Positions 1 to 8,080 of a stretch of 64,000 nt of DNA are shown piece after piece (the stretch's first letter is position 1; each line of letters opens with the position of its first letter). The notes under the pieces are model-generated. The model worked only from the letters and a program-made list of their open reading frames with translations, had not been told where the DNA came from and ran no database searches. The DNA comes from Sphingobacterium tabacisoli. Lineage in GTDB: Bacteria; Bacteroidota; Bacteroidia; Sphingobacteriales; Sphingobacteriaceae. Location of the stretch: the NCBI RefSeq assembly GCF_017908035.1, contig NZ_JAEQMU010000007.1, forward strand, positions 62,001 to 126,000, in the 5' to 3' direction. The translations under genes and the position numbers were made by a program.

Positions 1-1192
1 TCTTCAGATTTGGGGTAGCAGGCACTTGAACATCCAACGAGCCAAACGCTGCAAAAACCGGAATCGTAATCTTAGACAGATACGCTTCTGGCTCTATACG
101 AATGAAATAACGATAAGCGGGTGTCAACATGGTCATTAGTTCGCCCCTCAATTCTGTATTCCCCTTATCCTCAGCAGAAACGCCTACATTATTCAATAGG
201 GCTCTATAAGCTTCTGTCGTGGTTGCATTACTTTTTATTACAGCAAAGTTCTTGATATTAATCTGTTTTGCGATCTCTAGATTAAACTCATTCATCCCCG
301 CCGCTTTGCCTATGGCATATAACTGTTCCACCATCAGTTTATCGATAGCGATGGCTGGCCCCGCCAATGAAACAATATAGGATAAATGAGGCAATTTCTG
401 CCCCGCTAACAATTCGGCAATTAATCCCCCTTCACTATGACCGATTATCCCTATTTTTTTTGCATCTACCTGCTTTTGCTTCTTCAAAAATGCAATAGCC
501 GCGATAGCATCTTTACTAAAATTCTCTATTGTGCTTGCTTCAAATCTCCCTCCACTCTCAGCAGTACCTCGGTCGTCATACCGTAATACAACAATTCCCT
601 GCTTTGTCAAGTAATCTGCCAATACTTTGAAAACCTGATGCCCAAATAGTTCTTCGTCCCTATTTTGCGCTCCAGATCCTGTTAATAATACAACCGCTGG
701 GTAACATCCTGCCTTTCTGGGGTAAGTCATCGTACCAGCTAGGACTACATTATCATAATCATTAGTAAACTTAACATCTACCGTATCGTATCCATAGGGA
801 GGCTGCGGCGTTTGTGGCCTATTTAGCCGGAATGGTTCTTCCCGCATTCCAGTCTGCCTTAATAAAACGAGCGGTAGTTCGACCCCGTTTTGTACAAACG
901 TAGATTTTATCGTGTCAATACCAGACAAATCCCCCGATATACGTATCCCTCCCTGCAACTGAACAAAAAGAGAATCTCCTTTAAAACTTACTTTTCCAGG
1001 TATTCCTTTTACTCCTTGTTTGGGACTATCTGCTGTAACGTTCCACTGCCCATCAACTTGTTCCAGCTTTAGAACAAAGGGTAAACTAGCGCTACCATAC
1101 CTCAAATCCCCTTGCCATAGGCCTTCATAAGATTGTGAAAAACCAATACACGATTGGATCAATGCGAAAAACAAAAAAACAACTCCTCTCAT
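1..1192 (-). CDS. Secreted alpha/beta hydrolase, partial (3' end outside window)
   Basis: The reading frame runs from an ATG at 1192 to the window edge, about 397 codons without a stop. A signal peptide (MRGVVFLFFALIQSCIGFSQ) precedes a beta-rich N-terminal domain of about 130 residues. An alpha/beta hydrolase domain follows, with an oxyanion-type segment (LLTGSGAQNRDE) and the nucleophile elbow GHSEGG. Bacteroidota esterases of this layout (DUF3887/BAAT-like) hydrolyse esters in the periplasm, but the substrate is unknown here. It is the last visible gene of a minus-strand operon and starts 3 bp after the preceding membrane-protein gene. The C-terminal catalytic His lies beyond the window. 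Confidence 0.85.
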   Translation of the reverse strand, partial: MRGVVFLFFALIQSCIGFSQSYEGLWQGDLRYGSASLPFVLKLEQVDGQWNVTADSPKQGVKGIPGKVSFKGDSLFVQLQGGIRISGDLSGIDTIKSTFVQNGVELPLVLLRQTGMREEPFRLNRPQTPQPPYGYDTVDVKFTNDYDNVVLAGTMTYPRKAGCYPAVVLLTGSGAQNRDEELFGHQVFKVLADYLTKQGIVVLRYDDRGTAESGGRFEASTIENFSKDAIAAIAFLKKQKQVDAKKIGIIGHSEGGLIAELLAGQKLPHLSYIVSLAGPAIAIDKLMVEQLYAIGKAAGMNEFNLEIAKQINIKNFAVIKSNATTTEAYRALLNNVGVSAEDKGNTELRGELMTMLTPAYRYFIRIEPEAYLSKITIPVFAAFGSLDVQVPATPNLK

Positions 1193-1195
1193 TAC

Positions 1196-1780
1196 CTATA
1201 GATATATATTTATAAACTGTAGCACGGTGTTCAATACTAGGGTCAATAATACGATAGCTATCGTATCCCCTCCTACTTTGCTATTCATGGCAATTTTCAT
1301 TCCTTTTAATAAAAGTGAAAAGAAACCAATCAAGCACGCCAGCGAAAAAAAAGCAAAAACCAACATTAATCCTATTTTGTCGACCGATATGCCTGTTGGA
1401 TTGTCTATATGGTCTAACACTAAAAACTCCATAGACTTTAAAAAATCTGACACGAAAGGAATAACTGTAATAAGGAGCAAAAGATACATCGCTAGATGGG
1501 CTATCAACACCGAATTAACCACATCTATAAATCTAGTCTTTGCAAATCTTAAAATAGCAAATAAATACAAAACAAGTATGTTCGCTAATAGGGTAATCCC
1601 AAGATTACAGAGCGATACATACCAAAGCATCGGCTTTGTATTCACGATCTTTAATGCTCCTAACAACATTACATCGTTATAACTGCTCAATAGAGCTGCA
1701 AAAACAAAACCGACTAAACCTATGACCAACAGTTTCAGTTCAGAATTGTGTATAAATGGGTTCCAGCTATTTTTTAACAT
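1196..1780 (-). CDS. Multi-pass membrane protein, YIP1-like
   Basis: 194 residues with about five hydrophobic helices (near residues 15-35, 50-80, 90-110, 135-160 and 172-192) and no catalytic motif. Size, topology and position next to a DUF2089 regulator and an alpha/beta hydrolase resemble the Yip1-domain proteins found in such Bacteroidota operons. The assignment rests on topology and context, not on a diagnostic motif. The start ATG at 1780 overlaps the end of the upstream gene by 14 nt, so translation is probably coupled. Function unknown. Confidence 0.7.
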   Translation of the reverse strand: MLKNSWNPFIHNSELKLLVIGLVGFVFAALLSSYNDVMLLGALKIVNTKPMLWYVSLCNLGITLLANILVLYLFAILRFAKTRFIDVVNSVLIAHLAMYLLLLITVIPFVSDFLKSMEFLVLDHIDNPTGISVDKIGLMLVFAFFSLACLIGFFSLLLKGMKIAMNSKVGGDTIAIVLLTLVLNTVLQFINIYL

Positions 1781-2249
1781 TACTATTTATAATTTCTTTA
1801 ATAAATTCGTCTACTTCATCCTGCTTTTGGGTACCAATCAAGACTTTCTTTCCATTCTTTAACTCCATCTGAATACCATACCTGCCCTTACAAGTATATG
1901 CCACACCACTTCTACCTACGCGATAGCCCCAGCCACCAAACTCGATCAAATCGTATTTTCGAACTTCAATATTCCCTATACTATCCCAATTCCATCGTTT
2001 ACGCCAAGCGAATGGAATAAAACTAATCTCGACCCCTTTGTTATCGATCGTAGTACAAAGGCGGCTGAATATAAAATACAGTAATACCGGAACGATTATC
2101 CACACTCCTACATTCAGCATCCATTCGCCTGTATTTTTGTAGTCTTGATAAACATCTCTACACGCTATCAAAAGGATAATAATTAACAAACTAAACAACC
2201 AAACGGACATAAAGCTTTGCTTTTCTCTCCAAAAACTCCTATTTGCCAT
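1767..2249 (-). CDS. Two-helix membrane protein with PH-like cytoplasmic domain
   Basis: 160 residues. Two closely spaced transmembrane helices (about residues 14-32 and 46-63) are followed by a roughly 95-residue soluble domain. Its pattern (EISFIPFAWRKRWNWDSIGNIEVRKY, shown here only as the segment around residues 75-100, and later KNGKKVLIGTQKQDEV) is typical of bacterial PH-like domains of unknown function. The gene overlaps the upstream regulator by 11 nt and the downstream YIP1-like gene by 14 nt, which indicates one transcript. No enzymatic residues are evident. It could act as a membrane sensor or scaffold for the operon, but that is inference. Confidence 0.65.
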   Translation of the reverse strand: MANRSFWREKQSFMSVWLFSLLIIILLIACRDVYQDYKNTGEWMLNVGVWIIVPVLLYFIFSRLCTTIDNKGVEISFIPFAWRKRWNWDSIGNIEVRKYDLIEFGGWGYRVGRSGVAYTCKGRYGIQMELKNGKKVLIGTQKQDEVDEFIKEIINSNVKK

Positions 2250-2511
2250 TTTGTAACTCCTTAATTTTTAAAATTAGGTCATCTAATCTATTGCGAACTG
2301 TTGGATAGCTTTTCCCCATTTTACCAGCCATTTCTTTAATACTTCCGGAGCTCAATAAAAACTCCATCATAAACTCCTGATCATCGAGGTCGAGCAACAT
2401 TAGAACCGGCAGCTTGTAATTCCCAGAAACTTCTGTACCACACGTAGAACATGTTAATTTGGCAACCTGTAGCTTTTCTTCACAGCTGGGGCAGTATATA
2501 GGCAACTTCAT
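2239..2511 (-). CDS. DUF2089-type zinc-ribbon/HTH regulator
   Basis: 90 residues. The N-terminus holds two CxxC knuckles (CPSC near residue 8 and CSTC near 21), a zinc ribbon. The C-terminal half (GSIKEMAGKMGKSYPTVRNR) reads as a helix-turn-helix with a recognition helix. This is the DUF2089 architecture, thought to be a DNA-binding regulator. It is the first gene of a four-gene minus-strand operon in which successive genes overlap, so it most likely regulates its own membrane-protein/hydrolase operon. A TATATTTG -7 element lies about 40 bp upstream on the minus strand. Confidence 0.8.
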   Translation of the reverse strand: MKLPIYCPSCEEKLQVAKLTCSTCGTEVSGNYKLPVLMLLDLDDQEFMMEFLLSSGSIKEMAGKMGKSYPTVRNRLDDLILKIKELQNGK

Positions 2512-2548
2512 ATATCGATAAAAACTAAATAAAAATAAACAATATAAA

Positions 2549-2556
2549 CAAATATA
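2549..2556 (-). promoter_or_regulatory. -7 promoter element of the DUF2089 operon
   Basis: Read on the minus strand this is TATATTTG, a full match to the Bacteroidota -7 consensus TAnnTTTG, 38 bp before the DUF2089 start codon in very AT-rich DNA. A -33 TTG at the ideal 19-21 bp spacing is not present. The closest is at 16 bp. Confidence 0.5.
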
Positions 2557-2657
2557 TTAATTTTATTAAAAACAACATTAACATTATTCACAAAAAGGTG
2601 TAAAAACCAAAAAATAAGCTTATTACAGCATACACTAATCGGGATTAGCGCCGTATA

Positions 2658-2688
2658 TTGCATATAAGCACTAATTTATCTAAGTTTG
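2658..2688 (+). promoter_or_regulatory. Promoter of the acyltransferase gene
   Basis: A TTG at 2658-2660 and TAAGTTTG at 2681-2688 are separated by exactly 20 bp, matching the Bacteroidota -33/-7 arrangement. The start codon is at 2706. A short inverted repeat (CTAAT at 2635-2639, ATTAG at 2644-2648) sits just upstream of the -33 and could be an operator. Confidence 0.7.
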
Positions 2689-2705
2689 CTCCTTGATTTT
2701 TTAAT

Positions 2706-3443
2706 ATGAGAAAATTTATTGGGTATATCCTTACTCCGATTTTTTATAGCTGCTTCGCAGTATCGCTTTTGATTTTTCACCCTATCCAATGGCTATGCCT
2801 CAAGTTAGGAGGATATGCGGCACATAAACGAAGCGTAGATATCTTAAACTTCTTTTTGACAGCCTGCAATTATACGCTATTCAATACGGTGAATTTCACA
2901 GGCCATAAAGCATTAGCGACTAACGTACCGATTATATTTGTAGCAAATCATCAAAGCATGTTTGATATTCCTGCAATGATATTCTACCTTCGGAAATATC
3001 ACGCCAAATTCATCTCCAAAATTGAACTGGCTGAGGCTAAAATTCCAAGTATTTCTTTCAATCTATTGCACGGCGGTGCAGCCAATATCGACAGAAAAGA
3101 TTCCAAGCAATCTATCTCTGAAATATTAAAGCTAGCCAACAATATGAAACAGAAAAACTGGTCCGCAGTGATATTCCCTGAGGGAACACGAACAAAAACA
3201 GGAAAAATGAAAAGTTTTTCTGTAGGTGGTATCGCCACACTTTTAAAGAAGAACCCTAACGCATTAGTCGTCCCAATAGCTATCAACGGATCTTATCAAA
3301 TGGTAAAATACGGAATGTTTCCTCTGAGACCCTTTACCAAAATGACATGGGAAGTGCTACCAGCTATACCAACAGAAGGACTAACCGCAGAAGAAATCGT
3401 CAAAAAGGCTGAAGATATGATAAGAGAGAAAGTAGAGCGCTAA
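2706..3443 (+). CDS. plsC: 1-acyl-sn-glycerol-3-phosphate acyltransferase (PlsC family)
   Basis: 245 residues. The N-terminal hydrophobic segment (about 5-32) anchors it to the inner membrane. It carries the acyltransferase motifs NHQSMFD (HX4D, about residues 81-87) and FPEGTR (about 157-162), plus VVPIAINGSY, which matches block IV. It should transfer an acyl chain to lysophosphatidic acid in phospholipid synthesis. Length is normal for PlsC. A consensus promoter precedes the gene, so it is probably monocistronic. Its stop codon overlaps that of the convergent glycosyltransferase by 4 nt. Another lysophospholipid acceptor cannot be excluded. Confidence 0.9.
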   Translation: MRKFIGYILTPIFYSCFAVSLLIFHPIQWLCLKLGGYAAHKRSVDILNFFLTACNYTLFNTVNFTGHKALATNVPIIFVANHQSMFDIPAMIFYLRKYHAKFISKIELAEAKIPSISFNLLHGGAANIDRKDSKQSISEILKLANNMKQKNWSAVIFPEGTRTKTGKMKSFSVGGIATLLKKNPNALVVPIAINGSYQMVKYGMFPLRPFTKMTWEVLPAIPTEGLTAEEIVKKAEDMIREKVER

Positions 3444-4570
3444 TTTACTTGACGGCCTTTCCAGTCATATTTCCCTGTATTCCCAGCAATACCGATGTAT
3501 ACGATATAGAAACTATGAACAATAGACAGGATAGGCACGTATTTCAGCAATTCCTTCCTGCCCATAAAAGCAGTTATTGGTTCCATAAATAAAAACTCTA
3601 CAACTATCTTCAAAGCAAAGGCGGTCAACAAAATCCAATTGAACTCGGGCATGCGAAATAAAAACGCAAATAGAGAAACCAAAAGTGCCAGATTGAATAA
3701 CCAAATACTCACTCCCAAAGCAACCACTTTTTTGTTCTTATATTTTGTACTCTTTGAAGCCCAACGTTTGCGTTGACTAATAAAGGATTTCAAATCAGGT
3801 TTCGCATCCGTATAGACTATTGCCTCTTTAGATTTGCAAAAGCCTATTTTATCAGCATATTTTTCCGCTACCTTATGCAGAAATAATTCATCATCGCCGG
3901 AAGCTAGATTATCGATACCATTAAAACCGTCCATTTCAAAAAAGACAGACTTTCGATAGGCTAAATTCGCGCCATTACATGTTGTGGGAGAATGATTACC
4001 AATACCCGCGGCACCTAGCCCTATAAGGTACATAAATTCCAAAGTTTGTAATTCCTCAAAATGTGTCTTTTCCTCCGAATAGAGCACAGGTGAAGACACC
4101 AAATAACTGTCATTGGTCTCGAAATATTGAACCACAGTTCTTAACCAATCTTTTCCCATCCGGCAATCCGCGTCTGTAGTAATAATAATATCACCTGTAG
4201 ACATCTCTATCGCTTTAGTAATAGCATACTTTTTATACGAATTGAGTTTATCTCCAATAGAAAGCTGCAACAGCCTCACTCCCCTATCTGCGTAAGACCG
4301 GACAATAGCAGCAGTAGAATCCGTAGAATGATCGTCGACAATAATAAGCTCCAGATTTTCCTTCGGAAAGTCCTGATTCAATATACAATCTATTGTACGT
4401 GCGATATTATCTTCTTCATTCCGCGCGGCGATCAATACTGATACTCGCTCGGAGGTCACTTTACTAGATTTGAAACAAGGTATCTTTGCCCAGCCTTTTC
4501 GCATGTAAAAGACTAGAAGCACATAGATTATAGCACAAAAAATTAAGGCAGAATTAAGAATTACTATCAC
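3440..4570 (-). CDS. Membrane glycosyltransferase family 2
   Basis: 376 residues. A single N-terminal helix (about 4-22) is followed by a GT-A domain with VSVLIAARNEEDNIART, the metal-binding region VDDHSTDST (about residue 78), a TDADCRMG segment (about 135) and the QRKRW signature (about 267). Two or three C-terminal membrane helices follow. This is the layout of processive or lipid-linked GT2 enzymes that use a nucleotide sugar on the cytoplasmic face. The start is GTG and overlaps the end of the upstream flippase-like gene by 17 nt, so the two are co-translated. Acceptor and sugar are unknown. Confidence 0.88.
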   Translation of the reverse strand: MIVILNSALIFCAIIYVLLVFYMRKGWAKIPCFKSSKVTSERVSVLIAARNEEDNIARTIDCILNQDFPKENLELIIVDDHSTDSTAAIVRSYADRGVRLLQLSIGDKLNSYKKYAITKAIEMSTGDIIITTDADCRMGKDWLRTVVQYFETNDSYLVSSPVLYSEEKTHFEELQTLEFMYLIGLGAAGIGNHSPTTCNGANLAYRKSVFFEMDGFNGIDNLASGDDELFLHKVAEKYADKIGFCKSKEAIVYTDAKPDLKSFISQRKRWASKSTKYKNKKVVALGVSIWLFNLALLVSLFAFLFRMPEFNWILLTAFALKIVVEFLFMEPITAFMGRKELLKYVPILSIVHSFYIVYIGIAGNTGKYDWKGRQVN

Positions 4571-5528
4571 TTAGGTAATTAACATTCAGTACAAAAAAAG
4601 AACCAATAATAGCGGGCAAAATCAAGTTAACAAACCAAATACAAGAGACAATAGCCATAACTGCTATCTCTTGCGTAGTCACATAACTGTATAGATTGCT
4701 CGCCACAAAACTACGCACACTAAAATCGAATATATCCAATGACGGTACCGCAGCCTGCACAAAGAAAAGAATAAAAATCATTAATATCATAGATATCAAC
4801 GGTATTTCCGGCAGAATCACCAGCATCAGTATCACATACTGCGAAGTAAAAATAACAAACCGAGCCAATGAAAGAAGAAGCACATGGAGAAGCTCTTGAG
4901 AACGTACATCCCTAAGAACAGCGAAAAAAGGACTAACCTTATTCAACCATCTCAGCTTCCCAACAAGATGATCTATCCAATGTACATTGAAATATAAAAG
5001 TAAAAAAGCAAAAGCGTAAATAACCGCTATCATCCATATGGCGAAAATCACAGGGGTAGGTGCCTCTATAAATACGGTTACAAACCAAGCGATACTCAGT
5101 GCTCCAAAAAAACTTGTTAACACTAATTGTGCAAATAGTCCAACTCCCATCAATACGGCACCTCTAGCACGATTCTGTGGCTGTAGAAACAGTACCCTCC
5201 CACCATATTCACCGATTCTATTGGGCGTAAATATAGCCCAGGTCAGGCCACAAAACACCGACTGTATCGCTTTCCAATAACTGAGAGACTCGAGGTTCCG
5301 GCTCAAATACTTCCATTTCACAACCTCTAAGAACCAATTGCAAAGCATCAAAACGACGACAACGCTCAGTGTTATATACATTGTCGATGAGGGAATACTC
5401 TTCATCAGCGAAGTAAATGCAACAAGATTTTGCTGGTTATTGATCTTGGTTATGATAAACCACACCGCCAAACCGACAATACCGAACTTGATTCCGTAAT
5501 TAAGATATTTTCTCTGTGTTTTCGTCAA
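4554..5528 (-). CDS. Flippase-like membrane protein (LPG_synthase_TM / UPF0104)
   Basis: 324 residues with about eight hydrophobic helices and the family hallmark around FCGLTWAIFTPNRIGEYGGR (about residues 92-111), the GR.GE motif of the lysylphosphatidylglycerol-synthase transmembrane superfamily. There is no cytosolic aminoacyl-transferase domain, so it is the stand-alone type often found with glycosyltransferases and thought to move or position lipid-linked products. The only start that keeps the first helix is TTG at 5528; the first ATG would delete it. It overlaps the downstream GT2 gene, so the pair probably makes and translocates a glycolipid. Confidence 0.82.
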   Translation of the reverse strand: MTKTQRKYLNYGIKFGIVGLAVWFIITKINNQQNLVAFTSLMKSIPSSTMYITLSVVVVLMLCNWFLEVVKWKYLSRNLESLSYWKAIQSVFCGLTWAIFTPNRIGEYGGRVLFLQPQNRARGAVLMGVGLFAQLVLTSFFGALSIAWFVTVFIEAPTPVIFAIWMIAVIYAFAFLLLYFNVHWIDHLVGKLRWLNKVSPFFAVLRDVRSQELLHVLLLSLARFVIFTSQYVILMLVILPEIPLISMILMIFILFFVQAAVPSLDIFDFSVRSFVASNLYSYVTTQEIAVMAIVSCIWFVNLILPAIIGSFFVLNVNYLSDSNS

Positions 5529-5610
5529 TTTTAAAAATTTGAAAGCACAATTTTAAGCATATTTTATGTAAACATGCCAATACTAATACAAAAGAACCTT
5601 ATCAATTGTG

Positions 5611-5618
5611 TATTTTTG
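5611..5618 (+). promoter_or_regulatory. -7 element abutting ruvC
   Basis: TATTTTTG matches TAnnTTTG and ends 4 nt before the ATG at 5623. Transcription starting about 7 nt downstream would give an mRNA with almost no leader. No TTG lies at the -33 spacing. Confidence 0.55.
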
Positions 5619-5622
5619 TGAT

Positions 5623-6186
5623 ATGCAAAAGGAAAAGGCCAAAGAGCGAATTATTTTAGGTATCGACCCCGGAACTATCGTATTAGGATATGGAATAATA
5701 AAGGAAGTCGGCAACAAAATGACCTTAGAAACGCTTGGTGTTGTTAAAATGGGGCATCTAGATGACCATGGCCTCAAACTTCAACGAATCTTCAAAAAGA
5801 CATTGGCCTTAATCGAAGAATACAATCCTGACTGTGTAGCTCTGGAAGCCCCTTTTTATGGCAAGAACATCCAAGTTATGTTAAAACTTGGACGCGCCCA
5901 AGGTGTCGCTATGGCCGCCGCTTTATCCAAGGATATTCCTATTTTTGAATATGCCCCACGAAAAATAAAACAATCTGTAACAGGCAATGGAAGCGCCAGC
6001 AAAGAACAAGTAGCTGCGATGCTTCAAAGCTTATTGGGCTTCAAAGAAACGCCAGAATTTCTAGACGCGACAGATGGCCTTGCTGTAGCAGTGTGTCACT
6101 CTTTTCAGCAGAACACCACCACTGGAGCCAAAAGTTACTCCAATTGGTCTGCCTTTCTAAAAGACAATCAGGACAGGATCCGCTAG
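5623..6186 (+). CDS. ruvC: Crossover junction endodeoxyribonuclease RuvC
   Basis: 187 residues from the ATG at 5623. A GTG 15 nt upstream lies inside the -7 element and is unlikely to be used. The protein has the RNase H-like Holliday-junction resolvase acidic residues: GIDPGT near the N-terminus, ALEAPFYGKN in the middle, and LDATDGLAVAVCH near residue 145. It resolves Holliday junctions together with RuvAB. The length is slightly above E. coli RuvC (173), with a short C-terminal extension. Its stop codon shares the palindrome CTAG with the convergent gene at 6183. Confidence 0.95.
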   Translation: MQKEKAKERIILGIDPGTIVLGYGIIKEVGNKMTLETLGVVKMGHLDDHGLKLQRIFKKTLALIEEYNPDCVALEAPFYGKNIQVMLKLGRAQGVAMAAALSKDIPIFEYAPRKIKQSVTGNGSASKEQVAAMLQSLLGFKETPEFLDATDGLAVAVCHSFQQNTTTGAKSYSNWSAFLKDNQDRIR

Positions 6187-7226
6187 AGCTGCACCTGCCT
6201 GATCACATTTTTCACATTTAACTCCACGATGTCAGTCATACTCTTACATCTAAAGTAATTATCATTGCCATAATACCTTGCATATCCTTCGCGCAGCTGA
6301 ATTATATTTTCATCCGTAGAAAGCTGTTGTGTCTGCGATGCATCTCTCAAATCCTTAATACGATGTCGCTCACTACGGACACGATGTACAATCGATGAAC
6401 GTTCCTCCTGTTGATACTGCAGTACAGTCTTATCATTCAAATGCTCCATACACAATTTGACATAAGGAAAATTCTCTTTAAAAAACTGCGGCATATATAC
6501 TTTAGGGTTCCCTTCATAAAACTGCTGATCGAAATCTATAGCTCGGATTCTAAATTGAAAATCATCAAAATCCGGGGTGATCTGCATCACAAAGTTGTAA
6601 GCCCGCATATCTCCAAGCAATGAAATGATGCAACGTTCGTTAAATTTGACAAACTCTTTAGCGATCCTGGTCTGATTATAATCAGGGTGTTCAATCCTAT
6701 CTTTACTAAACATATCTCCAGGTATCCCTACGATATGCTCTTCCACTAGCGTATCCCTATCATACACATAGTTAACTTGATTCGGGGATAAAATCTCTTC
6801 CAACTCGAGTCCATATATTCGAGATGCATCAGCCTGTTTGATGTAAAAATAGTCATAGACATCATTTAATCGATTTATGATGCGCACCCGAAACGGCCTG
6901 GTATTACCAAAAGCACAATATTCAATACGATCTATAACCTTATGCTGTACTATCCGCGTATTGCCGGATGCTTTGAGGACAGCATATACAACCTTCAATC
7001 CCTCATACAATTGGTCTTGAAGATGTGGTGGGTACAATGGAGTCTCCCAGAAGGTATCGTTACCATACTTGTCCATCACAGGCGCAGTCTCTTGAAAGTG
7101 CAACAGGTCGTAATAGGATATAGGTAGCTTGGCCTCTCGCTGATACATCTTCAGATACTTCAATAAGCCTATCCCAACAGAAAATATAGGTTTTTTTCGT
7201 AAAATCTTTACATCGTCAATCTCCAT
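6183..7226 (-). CDS. Unassigned protein with kinase/phosphotransferase-like motifs
   Basis: 347 residues, soluble, no signal peptide. I do not recognise a named family. From about residue 110 the sequence resembles a protein-kinase/APH fold: a possible N-lobe strand pair (FRVRIINRLNDVYDYFYIKQ), LVEEHIVGIPGD as a possible hinge, then GDMRAYNF with D206 and N211 (catalytic-loop pattern DxxxxN), and 20 residues later AIDFDQQFYEG with D231/D233 in the place of a DFG metal site. The first 100 residues and the last 70 (charged, helical) are unlike known kinases. It is monocistronic and convergent with ruvC. The kinase call is inference from motifs; it may be a pseudokinase. Confidence 0.6.
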   Translation of the reverse strand: MEIDDVKILRKKPIFSVGIGLLKYLKMYQREAKLPISYYDLLHFQETAPVMDKYGNDTFWETPLYPPHLQDQLYEGLKVVYAVLKASGNTRIVQHKVIDRIEYCAFGNTRPFRVRIINRLNDVYDYFYIKQADASRIYGLELEEILSPNQVNYVYDRDTLVEEHIVGIPGDMFSKDRIEHPDYNQTRIAKEFVKFNERCIISLLGDMRAYNFVMQITPDFDDFQFRIRAIDFDQQFYEGNPKVYMPQFFKENFPYVKLCMEHLNDKTVLQYQQEERSSIVHRVRSERHRIKDLRDASQTQQLSTDENIIQLREGYARYYGNDNYFRCKSMTDIVELNVKNVIRQVQL

Positions 7227-7492
7227 AAACCGCTACTTAATTCTTTAATTTTTATAAAGATAAATAAAAGCTACAGTCTATAAAAACAGATGGATTATTA
7301 AAATATCACAAAATACAATTCATTTTTTTCAAAAAATAAAAATACAATATGATTTTTTGTTATTAATTTTGAAAAATATTAAAGTACAAAAATCAGTTTT
7401 CCTATTACACTATCTTTAAGATTTAAGTGTTAGAAAAACGGTTATTATAATTTTACAAACACGATAAAACAACAGCATAAATTTTACTCTTT

Positions 7493-7963
7493 ATGGAAAA
7501 AAACTATTCAAATTACGATTTAGATAATCTTGACGTTCAGATTTTATCCATTTTAATGGAAGATGCATCCATTCCATACACAGAAATAGCAAAGAAATTA
7601 ATTGTATCTGGAGGAACTATACATGTCCGCATGAAAAAAATGGAAGAGCTCGGTATTATCCACGGCTCTAACCTGATCATCAATCCTCAGAAAGTCGGTT
7701 TTGATATCACAGCATTCTTGGGTATCTACCTGGAGAAGGGTTCGCAATATGCTGATGCTGTGGAGCAACTTAAACAGGTAAAAGAAGTTGTAGAACTGCA
7801 CTATTGTACCGGTCAATACAGTATGTTTGCTAAAATAATATGTAAAGACACGGCACATCTACGCAAAGTTCTCAATGAGGACATCCAAGGCCTAACAGGC
7901 ATACAGCGCACAGAAACGATCATCTCCTTAGAAGAGAGCGTAAAAAGACAGATTACGTTGTAA
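7493..7963 (+). CDS. Lrp/AsnC-family transcriptional regulator
   Basis: 156 residues. An N-terminal winged helix (LDNLDVQILSILMEDASIPYTEIAKKL, residues about 10-37, then SGGTIHVRMKKMEELGII) is followed by the RAM ligand-binding domain (about residues 70-150, with VVELHYCTGQYSMFAKI). Proteins of this family bind amino acids and act as dimers or octamers. It sits alone behind a 266-bp AT-rich spacer. Candidate -7 elements there are TAATTTTG (7364) and TATCTTTA (7411). A strong hairpin follows the gene. The target regulon cannot be inferred from the neighbours. Confidence 0.92.
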   Translation: MEKNYSNYDLDNLDVQILSILMEDASIPYTEIAKKLIVSGGTIHVRMKKMEELGIIHGSNLIINPQKVGFDITAFLGIYLEKGSQYADAVEQLKQVKEVVELHYCTGQYSMFAKIICKDTAHLRKVLNEDIQGLTGIQRTETIISLEESVKRQITL

Positions 7964-7972
7964 TAACAGATC

Positions 7973-8008
7973 GCTTATGGCTGCTAGCGAATGTTAGCAG
8001 CCATAAGC
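7973..8008 (+). terminator. Strong hairpin after the lrp gene, upstream of mutL
   Basis: A perfect 14-bp stem: GCTTATGGCTGCTA (7973-7986) and TAGCAGCCATAAGC (7995-8008) around an 8-nt loop. No U-run follows, so it is not a textbook intrinsic terminator. A third copy of part of the 3' arm, AGCCATAAGT at 8031-8040, could pair with the 5' arm instead. Confidence 0.5.
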
Positions 8009-8066
8009 AAACACCTTTCCCTAAGCTAAAAGCCATAAGTTAGCATCACACGTAAAGGTTTTTTCG

Positions 8067-8074
8067 TAACTTCG
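8067..8074 (+). promoter_or_regulatory. Probable -7 element of mutL
   Basis: TAACTTCG, one base off TAnnTTTG, ends 6 nt before the mutL ATG at 8081, the same tight spacing seen for ruvC and the THUMP methyltransferase. Confidence 0.4.
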
Positions 8075-8080
8075 CATCGT

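Noticed and set aside
1227..1682. Open frame on the plus strand opposite the YIP1-like gene
   Set aside because: It is the mirror of a hydrophobic membrane protein with no promoter and no family match. The minus-strand gene fits an operon with overlapping neighbours.
5608..5622. GTG start for ruvC 15 nt upstream
   Set aside because: It overlaps the TATTTTTG -7 element and adds residues not seen in RuvC. The ATG at 5623 is preferred.
6174..6186. Third copy of the GGATCCGCTAG block at the ruvC end
   Set aside because: Only 11 bases match, they encode the normal RuvC C-terminus (R-I-R-stop), and the rest of the block is absent. It is chance.
7227..7492. AT-rich spacer before the lrp gene as an origin or attachment site
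   Set aside because: No iterons, DnaA-box cluster or direct repeats were found. It looks like an ordinary promoter-containing spacer.
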